Source of the DNA: Aquamicrobium lusatiense
Lineage (GTDB): Bacteria > Pseudomonadota > Alphaproteobacteria > Rhizobiales > Rhizobiaceae
Reading direction: 5' to 3'
Length of the DNA stretch: 64,000 nucleotides
NCBI RefSeq assembly: GCF_014201615.1
Contig: NZ_JACHEU010000001.1
Span: 1,445,631-1,509,630, forward strand
Within the stretch, counting starts at the first letter, position 1, and each line of letters begins with the position of its first letter. This document shows, one piece after another, positions 8,902 through 17,298 of the stretch. The position numbers and the translations under genes were made by a program. A model generated the notes under the pieces. It was not told the origin of the DNA and searched no databases. It worked only from the letters and a program-made list of their open reading frames with translations.

Positions 8902-9102
8902 GTTCGAAACTCCGGGCTGGCAATTACGGTCGACAGAGTACCCAAAGGGAAAGGGCTGCATTCCCCTCAAAAAATTTGAAAGTGTTTTTGGGCTCCAGTC
9001 AGGCGGCGGCTCTTATATGGCGCTGCTAAATGGCGCACAATCAAATGCTGCAATTATGACATATGCTGCATATTCGGCGTACCTTGAACGGGAGGCGAAC
9101 AG
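8902..9102. promoter_or_regulatory. Divergent control region between the ureide operon and uraH-xdhABC
   Basis: This 201-base AT-richer gap separates the two arms of the purine cluster. It contains a direct repeat ATGCTGCA at 9045-9052 and 9063-9070, 18 bases apart, and an A/T tract with AAAAAATTTGAAAGTG near 8970. No promoter can be assigned with confidence. The layout suits a shared regulator. Confidence 0.45.
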
Positions 9103-9477
9103 GTGGGAGCAACGGCAGAGGCGGCGGGTGGCCGTCTGACAACGCATGTGCTTGATACGGCATCCGGCAGTCCTGCGGCAGGGCTGTCCATCGAACTGTT
9201 TCGCATCGAGGGCGACCGCCGCACCTCCGTGAAGACCGTTGTCACCAATTCCGATGGCCGCTGTGACGCGCCGCTTCTGGCCGGTGATGAATTCAGCACC
9301 GGCGAATATGAGCTGGTGTTCGCTGCGGGCGACTATCTGCGCGGGCAGGGCAATGCGCTTCCGGAGCCTGCCTTCCTCGACATCGTGCCGATCCGGTTTG
9401 GCATGGCGGAACCGAAGCACTATCATGTGCCTTTACTGATATCGCCCTACGGATACTCCACCTATCGGGGGAGCTAA
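9103..9477 (+). CDS. uraH: 5-hydroxyisourate hydrolase (transthyretin-like)
   Basis: HIU hydrolase opens 5-hydroxyisourate to OHCU, the step after urate oxidation. The 124-residue protein shows the family N-terminal motif [16 protein letters not shown] with the catalytic His, and the C-terminal signature [18 protein letters not shown], ending in the diagnostic YRGS. Start is GTG at 9103, 7 bases after GGGAGG. It is the first gene of the plus-strand arm; xdhA begins 4 bases after its stop. The OHCU it makes is the substrate of the UraD domain encoded divergently. Confidence 0.93.
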   Translation: MGATAEAAGGRLTTHVLDTASGSPAAGLSIELFRIEGDRRTSVKTVVTNSDGRCDAPLLAGDEFSTGEYELVFAAGDYLRGQGNALPEPAFLDIVPIRFGMAEPKHYHVPLLISPYGYSTYRGS

Positions 9478-9481
9478 AGCG

Positions 9482-10963
9482 ATGGCCGCAGCAATACGCA
9501 ACGAGCTACGCTTCATTCTGAACGACCGTGATGTGGTGCTGACCTCCGCAGCGCCGGACATGACGCTGCTCGACTGGCTGCGCCTGTCGCAAAACCTGCG
9601 CGGCACCAAGGAAGGCTGCGCCGAGGGCGACTGCGGGGCCTGCACGGTTCTGGTCGGCAAGCGGGTGGGTGATGAACTCGTCTACGAAGGCGTCAACGCC
9701 TGCATCCGCTTCATGGGATCGCTCGATTGCTGTCATGTCGTGACGGTCGAGCATCTGGCGCCGAACGAGGGCAGGCTGCATCCGGTGCAGCAGGCGATGG
9801 TGGATTTCCACGGTTCGCAATGCGGGTTCTGCACGCCGGGCTTCGTCATGTCACTCTACGGGTTGTGGATGCGCTCGCCCAATCCCTCCGATTTCGAGAT
9901 CGAGAAGGCGCTGCAGGGCAATCTGTGCCGCTGCACCGGCTATGAGGCGATCATCCGCTCCGCGCGGGCCATCTCCACCTATGGTCGGGTGAGCGAGGAT
10001 CCGCTGGCCAATGAGCGCGCCTCGATCCTCGCGCGGCTGGCACGGATGGACGATGGCACCCGCGTCGAGGTCGGCGAGGGCAGTGCGCGCCTGATCGTGC
10101 CGGCGAATGTCGATGATCTTGCCGCGGTGCTGGAGGCGGAGCCGAAAGCGACCGTGGTGGCAGGCTCCACCGATGTAGGCCTCTGGGTTACCAAGATGAT
10201 GCGCAACATTTCGCCGGCCGTTTTCATCGGCGGCGTGCGGGAACTGCGCTCGATGAGCGAGGAAAATGGCGTCATCACCATCGGCGCGGGCGTCACCTAC
10301 AACGAAGCCTTCGCTTTCCTGTCGCAGCGTATTCCGGCACTTGGTGCTTTGGTGGCCCGCATCGGCGGCGAGCAGGTCCGCAACATGGGAACCATCGGGG
10401 GCAACATCGCCAATGGCTCGCCGATCGGCGATACGCCGCCGCCGCTGATCGCGCTTGGCAGCAGGCTCACCCTGCGCAAGGGCAGCGAAAGGCGTACCAT
10501 CCCGCTGGAAGAGTTCTTCATCGCCTATGGCAAGCAGGATCGTCAGCCGGGCGAGTTCGTCGAGGCCGTTCATGTGCCGGTGCCGGGTGATGGCATCCAC
10601 TATGCCGTGCACAAGATTTCCAAGCGGCGCGAGGAAGACATCACTGCAACGCTGGGCGCGTTTTTTCTCGAACTTGCCGGCGATGGCACGGTGAAGGAAA
10701 TCCGCATTGCCTATGGCGGCATGGCGGCGACACCGAAACGGGCAAGCGCGGTCGAGGCCGCACTGACCGGAAAGCCGTGGACGGAAGCGACGATCGAAGC
10801 GGCTATCCCTGCTTATGAGCAGGATTTTGCACCGCTGACCGATATGCGCGCCACGGCGGAATATCGCATGCTGGCGGCGAAGAACCTGTTGCGCCGCTTC
10901 CATCTGGAAACATCCGGGGCGAAGGTCCCGGCGCGCGTATCGAGATATACCGTTGCGGCCTGA
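9482..10963 (+). CDS. xdhA: Xanthine dehydrogenase small subunit (2Fe-2S and FAD)
   Basis: The small subunit passes electrons from the molybdenum centre to NAD. The 493-residue protein has an N-terminal ferredoxin domain (GCAEGDCGACTVLVG), a second 2Fe-2S domain (HGSQCGFCTPGF and GNLCRCTGYEAI) and an FAD-binding domain (VVAGSTDVGLWVTK, RNMGTIGGNIANGSPIGD). This is the bipartite bacterial XdhA/XdhB arrangement. ATG at 9482 follows the uraH stop by 4 bases and xdhB follows after 39 bases, so the genes form one operon. Confidence 0.95.
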   Translation: MAAAIRNELRFILNDRDVVLTSAAPDMTLLDWLRLSQNLRGTKEGCAEGDCGACTVLVGKRVGDELVYEGVNACIRFMGSLDCCHVVTVEHLAPNEGRLHPVQQAMVDFHGSQCGFCTPGFVMSLYGLWMRSPNPSDFEIEKALQGNLCRCTGYEAIIRSARAISTYGRVSEDPLANERASILARLARMDDGTRVEVGEGSARLIVPANVDDLAAVLEAEPKATVVAGSTDVGLWVTKMMRNISPAVFIGGVRELRSMSEENGVITIGAGVTYNEAFAFLSQRIPALGALVARIGGEQVRNMGTIGGNIANGSPIGDTPPPLIALGSRLTLRKGSERRTIPLEEFFIAYGKQDRQPGEFVEAVHVPVPGDGIHYAVHKISKRREEDITATLGAFFLELAGDGTVKEIRIAYGGMAATPKRASAVEAALTGKPWTEATIEAAIPAYEQDFAPLTDMRATAEYRMLAAKNLLRRFHLETSGAKVPARVSRYTVAA

Positions 10964-11002
10964 GTGGCCGCGAGGTGCTTAGGCACCGGGGAGGCAGGAT
11001 CG

Positions 11003-13357
11003 ATGACGAAGCACACAAGCAATCTCAAGGCCGAGAAGATCGTCGGCGGCGTCCACGCATCGCCGCGCCATGATTCCGCGCACAAGCACGTGACCGGCAC
11101 GGCCGTCTATATCGACGACATCGTGGAGCCTTTCGGTACGCTTCATGCGGGCCTCGGCCTCGCCAATATTGCCCATGGCACCATCCGCTCGATGGATCTG
11201 TCCGCGGTGCGGTCTGCTCCCGGCGTGATCGATGTGCTGACGGCCAGCGACGTTCCCGGCGTCAACGAGATTTCGCCCAGCGGCATGAATGACGATCCGG
11301 TGCTGGCCGACGGCAAGGTGGAGTTCCACGGCCAGCCGATCTTCTGCGTGATTGCCGAGACGCGTGAGCAGGCGCGCCGCGCCGCGAGGCTGGCGAAGAT
11401 CGAATATGAGGAACTGCCGGCGGTCATTGATATCTGGGATGTCGATGTGGAAACGCACAAGCAGGTGACGACGCCGCTGACGCTGAAGCGTGGCGATGCC
11501 GCAGCTGCTCTTGCCAGCGCGCCGCGCCGGGTGAAGGGCCGCATGCGCCTTGGCGGGCAGGATCATTTCTACCTCGAAGGGCAGGTGTCGCTGGCCATTC
11601 CGGGCGAGGACGAGGACGTGCTCGTCTATTGCTCCACGCAGGGCCCGAGCGAAACCCAGCACATGGTCGCCCATGCGCTGGGGGTTCCGAGCCATTCGGT
11701 CGCCATCGAGGTGCGCCGCATGGGCGGCGGCTTCGGCGGCAAGGAAACGCAGGCCAACCAGTGCGCGGCGCTGGCGGCCATCGCCGCCAAGAAGCTGAAG
11801 CGCGCCGTCAAGCTGCGTCTCGACCGCGACGAGGATATGACCGCGACTGGCAAGCGGCACGATTTCGCCATCGACTACGATGTCGGCTTCGACGATGAGG
11901 GCCGCATTCTCGGCATCGACTACACCTTTGCGCTTCGCGCCGGTTTTTCGGCGGACCTCTCAGGTCCGGTGGGTGACCGTGCCCTGTTCCACTGCGACAA
12001 CGCTTACTTCTTCCCGCATGTGCTTGCGAAATCAGCGCCGCTCTACACCAACACCGTGTCGAACACGGCCTTCCGTGGCTTCGGCGGGCCGCAGGGCATG
12101 GTGGGCGCGGAGCGTGTCATCGACGAGGTGGCCTTCGCGGTCGGCAAGGACCCGCTGGAAATCCGCAAGCTCAATTTTTACGACGCGATGGGCGTGGAAG
12201 GGACACGCAATCTCACGCCATATCACCAGAAGGTCGAGGACTGCATCATCCAGCGCATCGTGGCCGAGCTGGAAGAGAGCGCGGATTATGCCGGGCGTCG
12301 CAAGGCTATTGCCGAGTTCAATGCCGGAAGTCCGGTCGTCAAGCGGGGGCTGGCGCTGACGCCGGTGAAGTTCGGCATCTCCTTCACCAAGACCGAGTCC
12401 AACCAGGCCGGCGCGCTGGTCCATGTCTACACCGACGGTTCGGTGCACATGAACCACGGCGGCACGGAGATGGGGCAGGGCCTGCATCTGAAGGTCGCGC
12501 AGGTTGTCGCGGAAGAATTCCAGATCGATCTCGACCGTGTGAAGATCACCGCCACCACCACGGCCAAGGTGCCCAACACCTCGCCGACGGCGGCCTCATC
12601 GGGCGCGGACCTCAACGGTATGGCCGCACAGGACGCAGCGCGGCAGATCAAGGACCGTCTGATCGACTTTGCCGCCGAAAAGCACCAGATTCCGCGTGAT
12701 CAGGTGGTGTTCCTGCCCAACCGGGTGCGCGTCGGCAACGAGGAGATCGCCTTCAACGAACTGGTGCGGCAGGCCTACATGAACCGCATCCAGCTCTCGG
12801 CTGCGGGTTTCTACAAGACGCCGAAAATCCACTGGGACCGCGCCAAAGGGCGTGGCCACGCTTTCTACTACTATGCCTATGGCGCCGCCTGTTCGGAAGT
12901 CTCGGTCGATACGCTGACCGGCGAGTATGTCGTGGAACGCACCGATATCCTGCATGACACCGGCCGTTCGCTGAACAAGGCCATCGACATCGGGCAGATA
13001 GAGGGCGGTTTCATCCAGGGCATGGGCTGGCTGACCACCGAGGAATTGTGGTGGGACGACAAGGGCCGCCTGCGCACCCATGCACCCTCCACCTACAAGA
13101 TACCGCTGGCATCCGACCGACCAAAGATCTTCAACGTGGCGCTGACGGACTGGTCGGAGGCCTATGAGCCGACCATCCATCGTTCCAAGGCTGTGGGTGA
13201 GCCGCCTCTGCCGCTGGGGCTTGCGGTGCTGCATGCATTGTCGGATGCCGTTGCCAGCGTTGCCGATCACCGGATCTGTCCGCGCCTCGACGCACCGGCC
13301 ACGCCGGAACGGGTGCTGATGGCCGTGGAGCGGCTGAAGGCGCAGCTTGCAAAGTAG
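11003..13357 (+). CDS. xdhB: Xanthine dehydrogenase large subunit (molybdopterin-binding)
   Basis: This 784-residue subunit holds the molybdenum cofactor and oxidises hypoxanthine and xanthine to urate. Visible motifs are GTAVYIDDI at the N-terminus, GGGFGGKETQANQCA and FRGFGGPQGM in the cofactor region, and the C-terminal VGEPPLPLG with the catalytic glutamate. The ATG at 11003 follows GGAGG at 10990-10994; in-frame codons further upstream lack a ribosome site. It lies between xdhA and xdhC. Confidence 0.95.
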   Translation: MTKHTSNLKAEKIVGGVHASPRHDSAHKHVTGTAVYIDDIVEPFGTLHAGLGLANIAHGTIRSMDLSAVRSAPGVIDVLTASDVPGVNEISPSGMNDDPVLADGKVEFHGQPIFCVIAETREQARRAARLAKIEYEELPAVIDIWDVDVETHKQVTTPLTLKRGDAAAALASAPRRVKGRMRLGGQDHFYLEGQVSLAIPGEDEDVLVYCSTQGPSETQHMVAHALGVPSHSVAIEVRRMGGGFGGKETQANQCAALAAIAAKKLKRAVKLRLDRDEDMTATGKRHDFAIDYDVGFDDEGRILGIDYTFALRAGFSADLSGPVGDRALFHCDNAYFFPHVLAKSAPLYTNTVSNTAFRGFGGPQGMVGAERVIDEVAFAVGKDPLEIRKLNFYDAMGVEGTRNLTPYHQKVEDCIIQRIVAELEESADYAGRRKAIAEFNAGSPVVKRGLALTPVKFGISFTKTESNQAGALVHVYTDGSVHMNHGGTEMGQGLHLKVAQVVAEEFQIDLDRVKITATTTAKVPNTSPTAASSGADLNGMAAQDAARQIKDRLIDFAAEKHQIPRDQVVFLPNRVRVGNEEIAFNELVRQAYMNRIQLSAAGFYKTPKIHWDRAKGRGHAFYYYAYGAACSEVSVDTLTGEYVVERTDILHDTGRSLNKAIDIGQIEGGFIQGMGWLTTEELWWDDKGRLRTHAPSTYKIPLASDRPKIFNVALTDWSEAYEPTIHRSKAVGEPPLPLGLAVLHALSDAVASVADHRICPRLDAPATPERVLMAVERLKAQLAK

Positions 13358-13438
13358 CGCCGTGCGTGTTGGGAGCCTATCTTAAGGGCATGAGAGATTT
13401 GTCTGTTTGCAAAGCCGGGACATGTGCGGAGGCATGAA

Positions 13439-14320
13439 GTGGCCTCGACCGTTCGCAATCTGAAATCCTTCCTTGCCGGTGCGGGCAGGTTCGCGCAGGT
13501 CAGGGTCGCGGGAACCAAAGGCTCCACGCCGCGTGAGACCGGCACATGGATGCTGGTGTCGATGCTGACCACATACGGCACCATCGGCGGCGGCCAGCTC
13601 GAATATATGGCGATCGACAAGGCACGGCAGGTTCTCGGCCGACCCGACGATGCGTCCACCATGCTCGATGTGCCGCTGGGTCCGGAAATCGGCCAGTGCT
13701 GCGGAGGACGCGTCGAGGTTGAAATCCGGCTTGGCGATGACGAGCTGGCATCCGCGCTGATCCGCGAGGCGGAGCAGGAGGAGGCGGGTTTGCCTCACTT
13801 CTATATCTTCGGCGGCGGTCATGTCGGCAAGGCGATCGCGGCGGCTGTGGCGCTTCTGCCCGTGCGCGCGATCGTCGTCGAAACCCGGGCCAACGAACTG
13901 GAAGGTATTTCGCCCGGCGTGGAAACGATGCTGACGCCGATGCCGGAGGAGGCGGTGCGAGCGGCGCCTGCCGGCTCGGCCTTCGCCATCCTGACCCACG
14001 ATCACGCGCTGGATTTCCTGATCGTGGCCGAAGCCCTGAAGCGCAGCGACGCCGCCTATGTCGGCATGATCGGCTCGAAAACCAAGAAGGCCACCTTCCG
14101 AAGCTGGTTTCTCAAGACCGCAGGCGGCACGGAAATGCAGTTCGCGCGGCTGATTTCGCCAATCGGCGGCGAGGCGGTGCGCGACAAGCGGCCCGCGGTG
14201 ATCGCAGCACTTGCCGCCGCCGAGATCATGTCGTCGCTGGCGTTCTACGTTGTCGGGCAGCGCAGCCTGTCTGCCATGTCTGAGGCAGGAAAAAGCAACG
14301 CCGCCCGGCCCGGATCGTAG
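13439..14320 (+). CDS. xdhC: Xanthine dehydrogenase accessory factor XdhC
   Basis: XdhC binds molybdenum cofactor, helps its sulfuration and inserts it into XdhB. The 293-residue protein has the XdhC/CoxI N-terminal domain (GSTPRETGTWMLV, IGGGQLEY, QCCGGRVEV) and a Rossmann C-terminal domain (YIFGGGHVGKAIA, ILTHDHALDF, YVGMIGSKTKKATF). GTG at 13439 is chosen because GGAGG ends 6 bases before it; a GTG at 13424 is possible. It closes the plus-strand operon 81 bases after xdhB and ends 5 bases short of the converging dps stop. Confidence 0.93.
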   Translation: MASTVRNLKSFLAGAGRFAQVRVAGTKGSTPRETGTWMLVSMLTTYGTIGGGQLEYMAIDKARQVLGRPDDASTMLDVPLGPEIGQCCGGRVEVEIRLGDDELASALIREAEQEEAGLPHFYIFGGGHVGKAIAAAVALLPVRAIVVETRANELEGISPGVETMLTPMPEEAVRAAPAGSAFAILTHDHALDFLIVAEALKRSDAAYVGMIGSKTKKATFRSWFLKTAGGTEMQFARLISPIGGEAVRDKRPAVIAALAAAEIMSSLAFYVVGQRSLSAMSEAGKSNAARPGS

Positions 14321-14325
14321 GGCGG

Positions 14326-14814
14326 TTATTCCTTTTCCTGGGTGTGGGCTTCCAGGAACCACAGGAACTTGTCGAGCGAGCGCGAATAGGCCGTGAAGAT
14401 ATCGGCGGTATCGGCATCGCCGGCTTCGTCCGTCTCGCTGATGGCATCACGCGCGCCCTTGGCAGCGGCGGCATAGGCCTCGATGAGTGCGGCCAGATGG
14501 TCCTTGGTCTTGTGGATTTCGGTCGGGTACGGCCTGAGGGTGGTTTCCCTGGCAACGACCTGCGACGTGCCGTAGGCGGTGCCGCCGAGCTGCACGGCGC
14601 GTTCGGCTATGGTGTCGACATGTTCGTCCAGTTCAGTGCGGAACGTATCGAGCATCTCGTGGATGGCGATGAACTGAGGACCCTTCACGTTCCAGTGTGC
14701 CTGCTTGGTGATCAGCGCCAGATCGATGGCATCTGCCAGCCGCGCGTTCAGTACCTCGATCGAGGACGCGCGCGTGTTGGATTTCAGGTCATTATGGGTC
14801 TGGATCGTTGCCAT
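14326..14814 (-). CDS. dps: Dps-family ferritin-like DNA-binding stress protein
   Basis: Dps forms a dodecameric shell that oxidises and stores iron, using up H2O2 and shielding DNA. The 162-residue length is typical. The inter-subunit ferroxidase ligands are visible: His in KQAHWNVKG and then HEMLDTFRTELDEHVDTIAER (His, two Asp, Glu). The N-terminus MATIQTHNDLKS suits the family and sets the start at 14814. It is convergent with xdhC and downstream of the LysR gene on the same strand, with an 88-base gap. It is unusual inside a purine cluster; xanthine oxidation can leak reactive oxygen, so a protective role is possible but inferred. Confidence 0.93.
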   Translation of the reverse strand: MATIQTHNDLKSNTRASSIEVLNARLADAIDLALITKQAHWNVKGPQFIAIHEMLDTFRTELDEHVDTIAERAVQLGGTAYGTSQVVARETTLRPYPTEIHKTKDHLAALIEAYAAAAKGARDAISETDEAGDADTADIFTAYSRSLDKFLWFLEAHTQEKE

Positions 14815-14902
14815 TGGGAAGCTCCATTCATTTGCTGTTCGACGGGGCACGGCAAAAACCCCGCCCCCTCACACAACAATGTGCGCTTCCGCGATCGGTT
14901 CC

Positions 14903-15871
14903 TCAAGCGTGCTGCGGCTTTTTGGCAGCTGTATCCGCCGGCGCGTCCGGGGATCGCCGCTCCAGTGCGTCGCGAATGAGCCTCTGGCAGCGTTCCGCCA
15001 TGAAATCGAGCAGCAGGCGCACTTTCGGGTCCTGCAGCTTCTTGTGCGGATAGACAGCGGCAAGCTGCACCGGAGTTGGCGGGGTCTGCTGAAGAATGAC
15101 GCGCAGGCGTCCCTCTCGCAGATAGGGCTCCACCTCGAAACGCGGTTTGTTGACGATGCCGCGCCCCCCGAGCGCCCATTCCGTCAGCACGTCGCCGTCG
15201 TCACTGTCGTAGGGCCCGCGAAACTCGAATTTCTGCGGCCCGTTCGGCGTTTGGAGAATCCAGTAGAACTCGCGCGATCCCGGAAAACGCAGCATCAGGC
15301 AATCATGCTTGTTCTGGATCAGTTCGTTGATGTCGGCCGGCTCGCCCCGCCGTTCCAGATAATCCGGCGAGGCAACCAGCACCCGCTCGCATTCCAGAAT
15401 GCCGCGCAGGCGCAGCGAAGAATCCTCGATCACCCCCAGCCGGAACGCGACGTCGATGCCCTCTTTCAGAATATCGACATTGTGGTCGGAAAGCCGCAGG
15501 CGCACCTCTATGTCGGGATATTTGTCGTGGAACTCGGGAATGCCCGACGCGATCAGGCGCCGGCCAAGCCCCAGCGGCGCTGTGACGCGGATGGTGCCGC
15601 GCGGCTGGCCGGAAAGAGCCGTCACCGCCGCCTCTGCCTCGGCGACTGCATCGAGGATCTGCTTCGCGCCGGTGTAGAAAACATTGCCCTGTTCGGTCGG
15701 CATCAGCTGGCGCGTGGTGCGGTTGAACAGCCGCACCCCGAGGTGCTTTTCCAGCTCCTTGATACGGTTCGACGCGACGGCCGGCGAAATGCGCATATCC
15801 CGTCCTGCCGCCGACAGGTTCCCCAGTTCGACGACACGGACGAAAACGGCGATATTGTCGAGATAGGCCAT
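14903..15871 (-). CDS. LysR-family transcriptional regulator
   Basis: The 322-residue protein has an N-terminal winged helix (AGRDMRISPAVASNRIKELE near residue 20-40, then HLGVRLFNRTTRQL) and a C-terminal effector domain. It begins MAYLDNIAVFVRVVELGN, typical of the CrgA/DhcR-like subgroup. It is divergent from puuD with a 139-base gap, the usual position of a LysR regulator relative to its target. It is thus the best in-window candidate for regulating puuD and perhaps the rest of the purine genes. The ligand is unknown; urate or xanthine is a guess from position. Confidence 0.9.
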   Translation of the reverse strand: MAYLDNIAVFVRVVELGNLSAAGRDMRISPAVASNRIKELEKHLGVRLFNRTTRQLMPTEQGNVFYTGAKQILDAVAEAEAAVTALSGQPRGTIRVTAPLGLGRRLIASGIPEFHDKYPDIEVRLRLSDHNVDILKEGIDVAFRLGVIEDSSLRLRGILECERVLVASPDYLERRGEPADINELIQNKHDCLMLRFPGSREFYWILQTPNGPQKFEFRGPYDSDDGDVLTEWALGGRGIVNKPRFEVEPYLREGRLRVILQQTPPTPVQLAAVYPHKKLQDPKVRLLLDFMAERCQRLIRDALERRSPDAPADTAAKKPQHA

Positions 15872-15983
15872 GCGGGTTTCGTGGCTTTCATGCGGCTGCG
15901 TGGAACGACAATAGTATTTTCCATTTTTTTTTGAAAGTCATCGGGCCAATGGGCTCTTTTCGTTCGCAGGACAGTCCGTAAAG

Positions 15984-16000
15984 TTGTCGTCTGCCGACAA
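15984..16000. promoter_or_regulatory. Palindrome just upstream of puuD
   Basis: TTGTCG and CGACAA form a perfect 6-base dyad around TCTGC. It ends 10 bases before the puuD ATG and abuts its GGGGTGGAG ribosome site. It could be an operator or a small mRNA hairpin that limits translation. Confidence 0.4.
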
Positions 16001-16010
16001 GGGGTGGAGC

Positions 16011-17234
16011 ATGCTGGATTTCGCTATTTTCTGGGACTGGTTGTCGTTTGCCGTGCGCTGGCTGCACGTCATCACCGCCATTGCGTGGATCGGCTCGTCC
16101 TTCTACTTCGTCGCCCTCGATCTCGGGCTGCGCCAGCGTGCCGGCCTGCCTGAAGGCGCGTTCGGCGAGGAGTGGCAGGTCCACGGCGGAGGCTTCTACC
16201 ACATACAGAAATATCTGGTCGCGCCGGCGGCCATGCCCGAACATCTGACATGGTTCAAATGGGAGAGCTACGCCACCTGGCTGTCTGGTTTCGCGCTTTT
16301 GTGCGTGGTCTACTATGCCAGCGCGGACCTCTTCCTGATCGACCCCAACGTGCTGGACGTGTCGGTTCCCGTCGGCATCGGCATTTCGCTGGCCACCATC
16401 GGCGTCGGCTGGCTGGCCTACGACAATCTGTGCAAGCTCTTCCTCGGCAAGAGCGACACCGGCCTGATGATCTTCCTCTACTGCATTCTGGTGTTCATTG
16501 CCTGGGGGCTGACGCATCTGTTCACCGGCCGCGCCGCCTTCCTGCATCTGGGCGCCATCACTGCCACCATCATGTCGGCCAACGTCTTCATGGTCATCAT
16601 TCCCAACCAGAAGATCGTGGTCGCCGACCTCATCGCCGGCCGCAAGCCGGACCCGAAATACGGCAAGATCGCCAAGCAGCGCTCGGTGCACAACAACTAC
16701 CTGACGCTGCCCGTCCTGTTCCTGATGCTGTCGAACCACTACCCGCTGGCGTTCGGCACGCAGTACAACTGGGTGATCGCCTCGCTGGTGTTCCTGATCG
16801 GCGTGCTGATCCGCCACTATTTCAACACCGGCCATGCCCGCAAGGGCAACCCGACCTGGACCTGGCTGGCGGCGGCCATCCTGTTCGTCATCATCATCTG
16901 GCTGTCGACCGTGCCGAAGGTGCTGACCGGCGAGCCAAAGGCCGCCACTACTGCAACGGGTGAAGTCTACATCGCCTCGACGCATTTTCCCGCCGTGCGC
17001 AATACGGTGATGGGGCGCTGTGCCATGTGCCATGCATCCGAGCCCTTCTATGACGGCATCTATCATGCGCCCAAGGGCGTGGTTCTGGACAGCGACGAGG
17101 CGATCGCCTCCCATGCCCGCGAAATTTATCTTCAGGCAGGCCGCAGCCATGCCATGCCGCCCGCCAACGTCACCCAGATGACCGACCGGGAACGCCAGTT
17201 GCTCATTGCATGGTTCGAAGACGGGCGCGAATGA
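16011..17234 (+). CDS. puuD: Membrane-bound urate oxidase/hydroxylase with cytochrome c domain
   Basis: This PuuD oxidises urate to 5-hydroxyisourate at the inner membrane and passes electrons to its own haem c rather than to oxygen. The 407-residue protein has about eight transmembrane helices (starting WDWLSFAVRWLHVITAIAWI) and a C-terminal periplasmic cytochrome c domain with CAMCH near residue 337 and a likely Met ligand in AMPPANV. ATG at 16011 follows GGGGTGGAG. It is not the gamma-glutamyl-GABA hydrolase also called PuuD. Soluble uricase is absent from the window, so this protein links XdhAB to UraH. Confidence 0.93.
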   Translation: MLDFAIFWDWLSFAVRWLHVITAIAWIGSSFYFVALDLGLRQRAGLPEGAFGEEWQVHGGGFYHIQKYLVAPAAMPEHLTWFKWESYATWLSGFALLCVVYYASADLFLIDPNVLDVSVPVGIGISLATIGVGWLAYDNLCKLFLGKSDTGLMIFLYCILVFIAWGLTHLFTGRAAFLHLGAITATIMSANVFMVIIPNQKIVVADLIAGRKPDPKYGKIAKQRSVHNNYLTLPVLFLMLSNHYPLAFGTQYNWVIASLVFLIGVLIRHYFNTGHARKGNPTWTWLAAAILFVIIIWLSTVPKVLTGEPKAATTATGEVYIASTHFPAVRNTVMGRCAMCHASEPFYDGIYHAPKGVVLDSDEAIASHAREIYLQAGRSHAMPPANVTQMTDRERQLLIAWFEDGRE

Positions 17235-17298
17235 TGTAAGCCTTCCGGCGGGCTGATGCGCCGGACCATCCTCAGCCGAAAGAGCCAGGGAACCTGTC

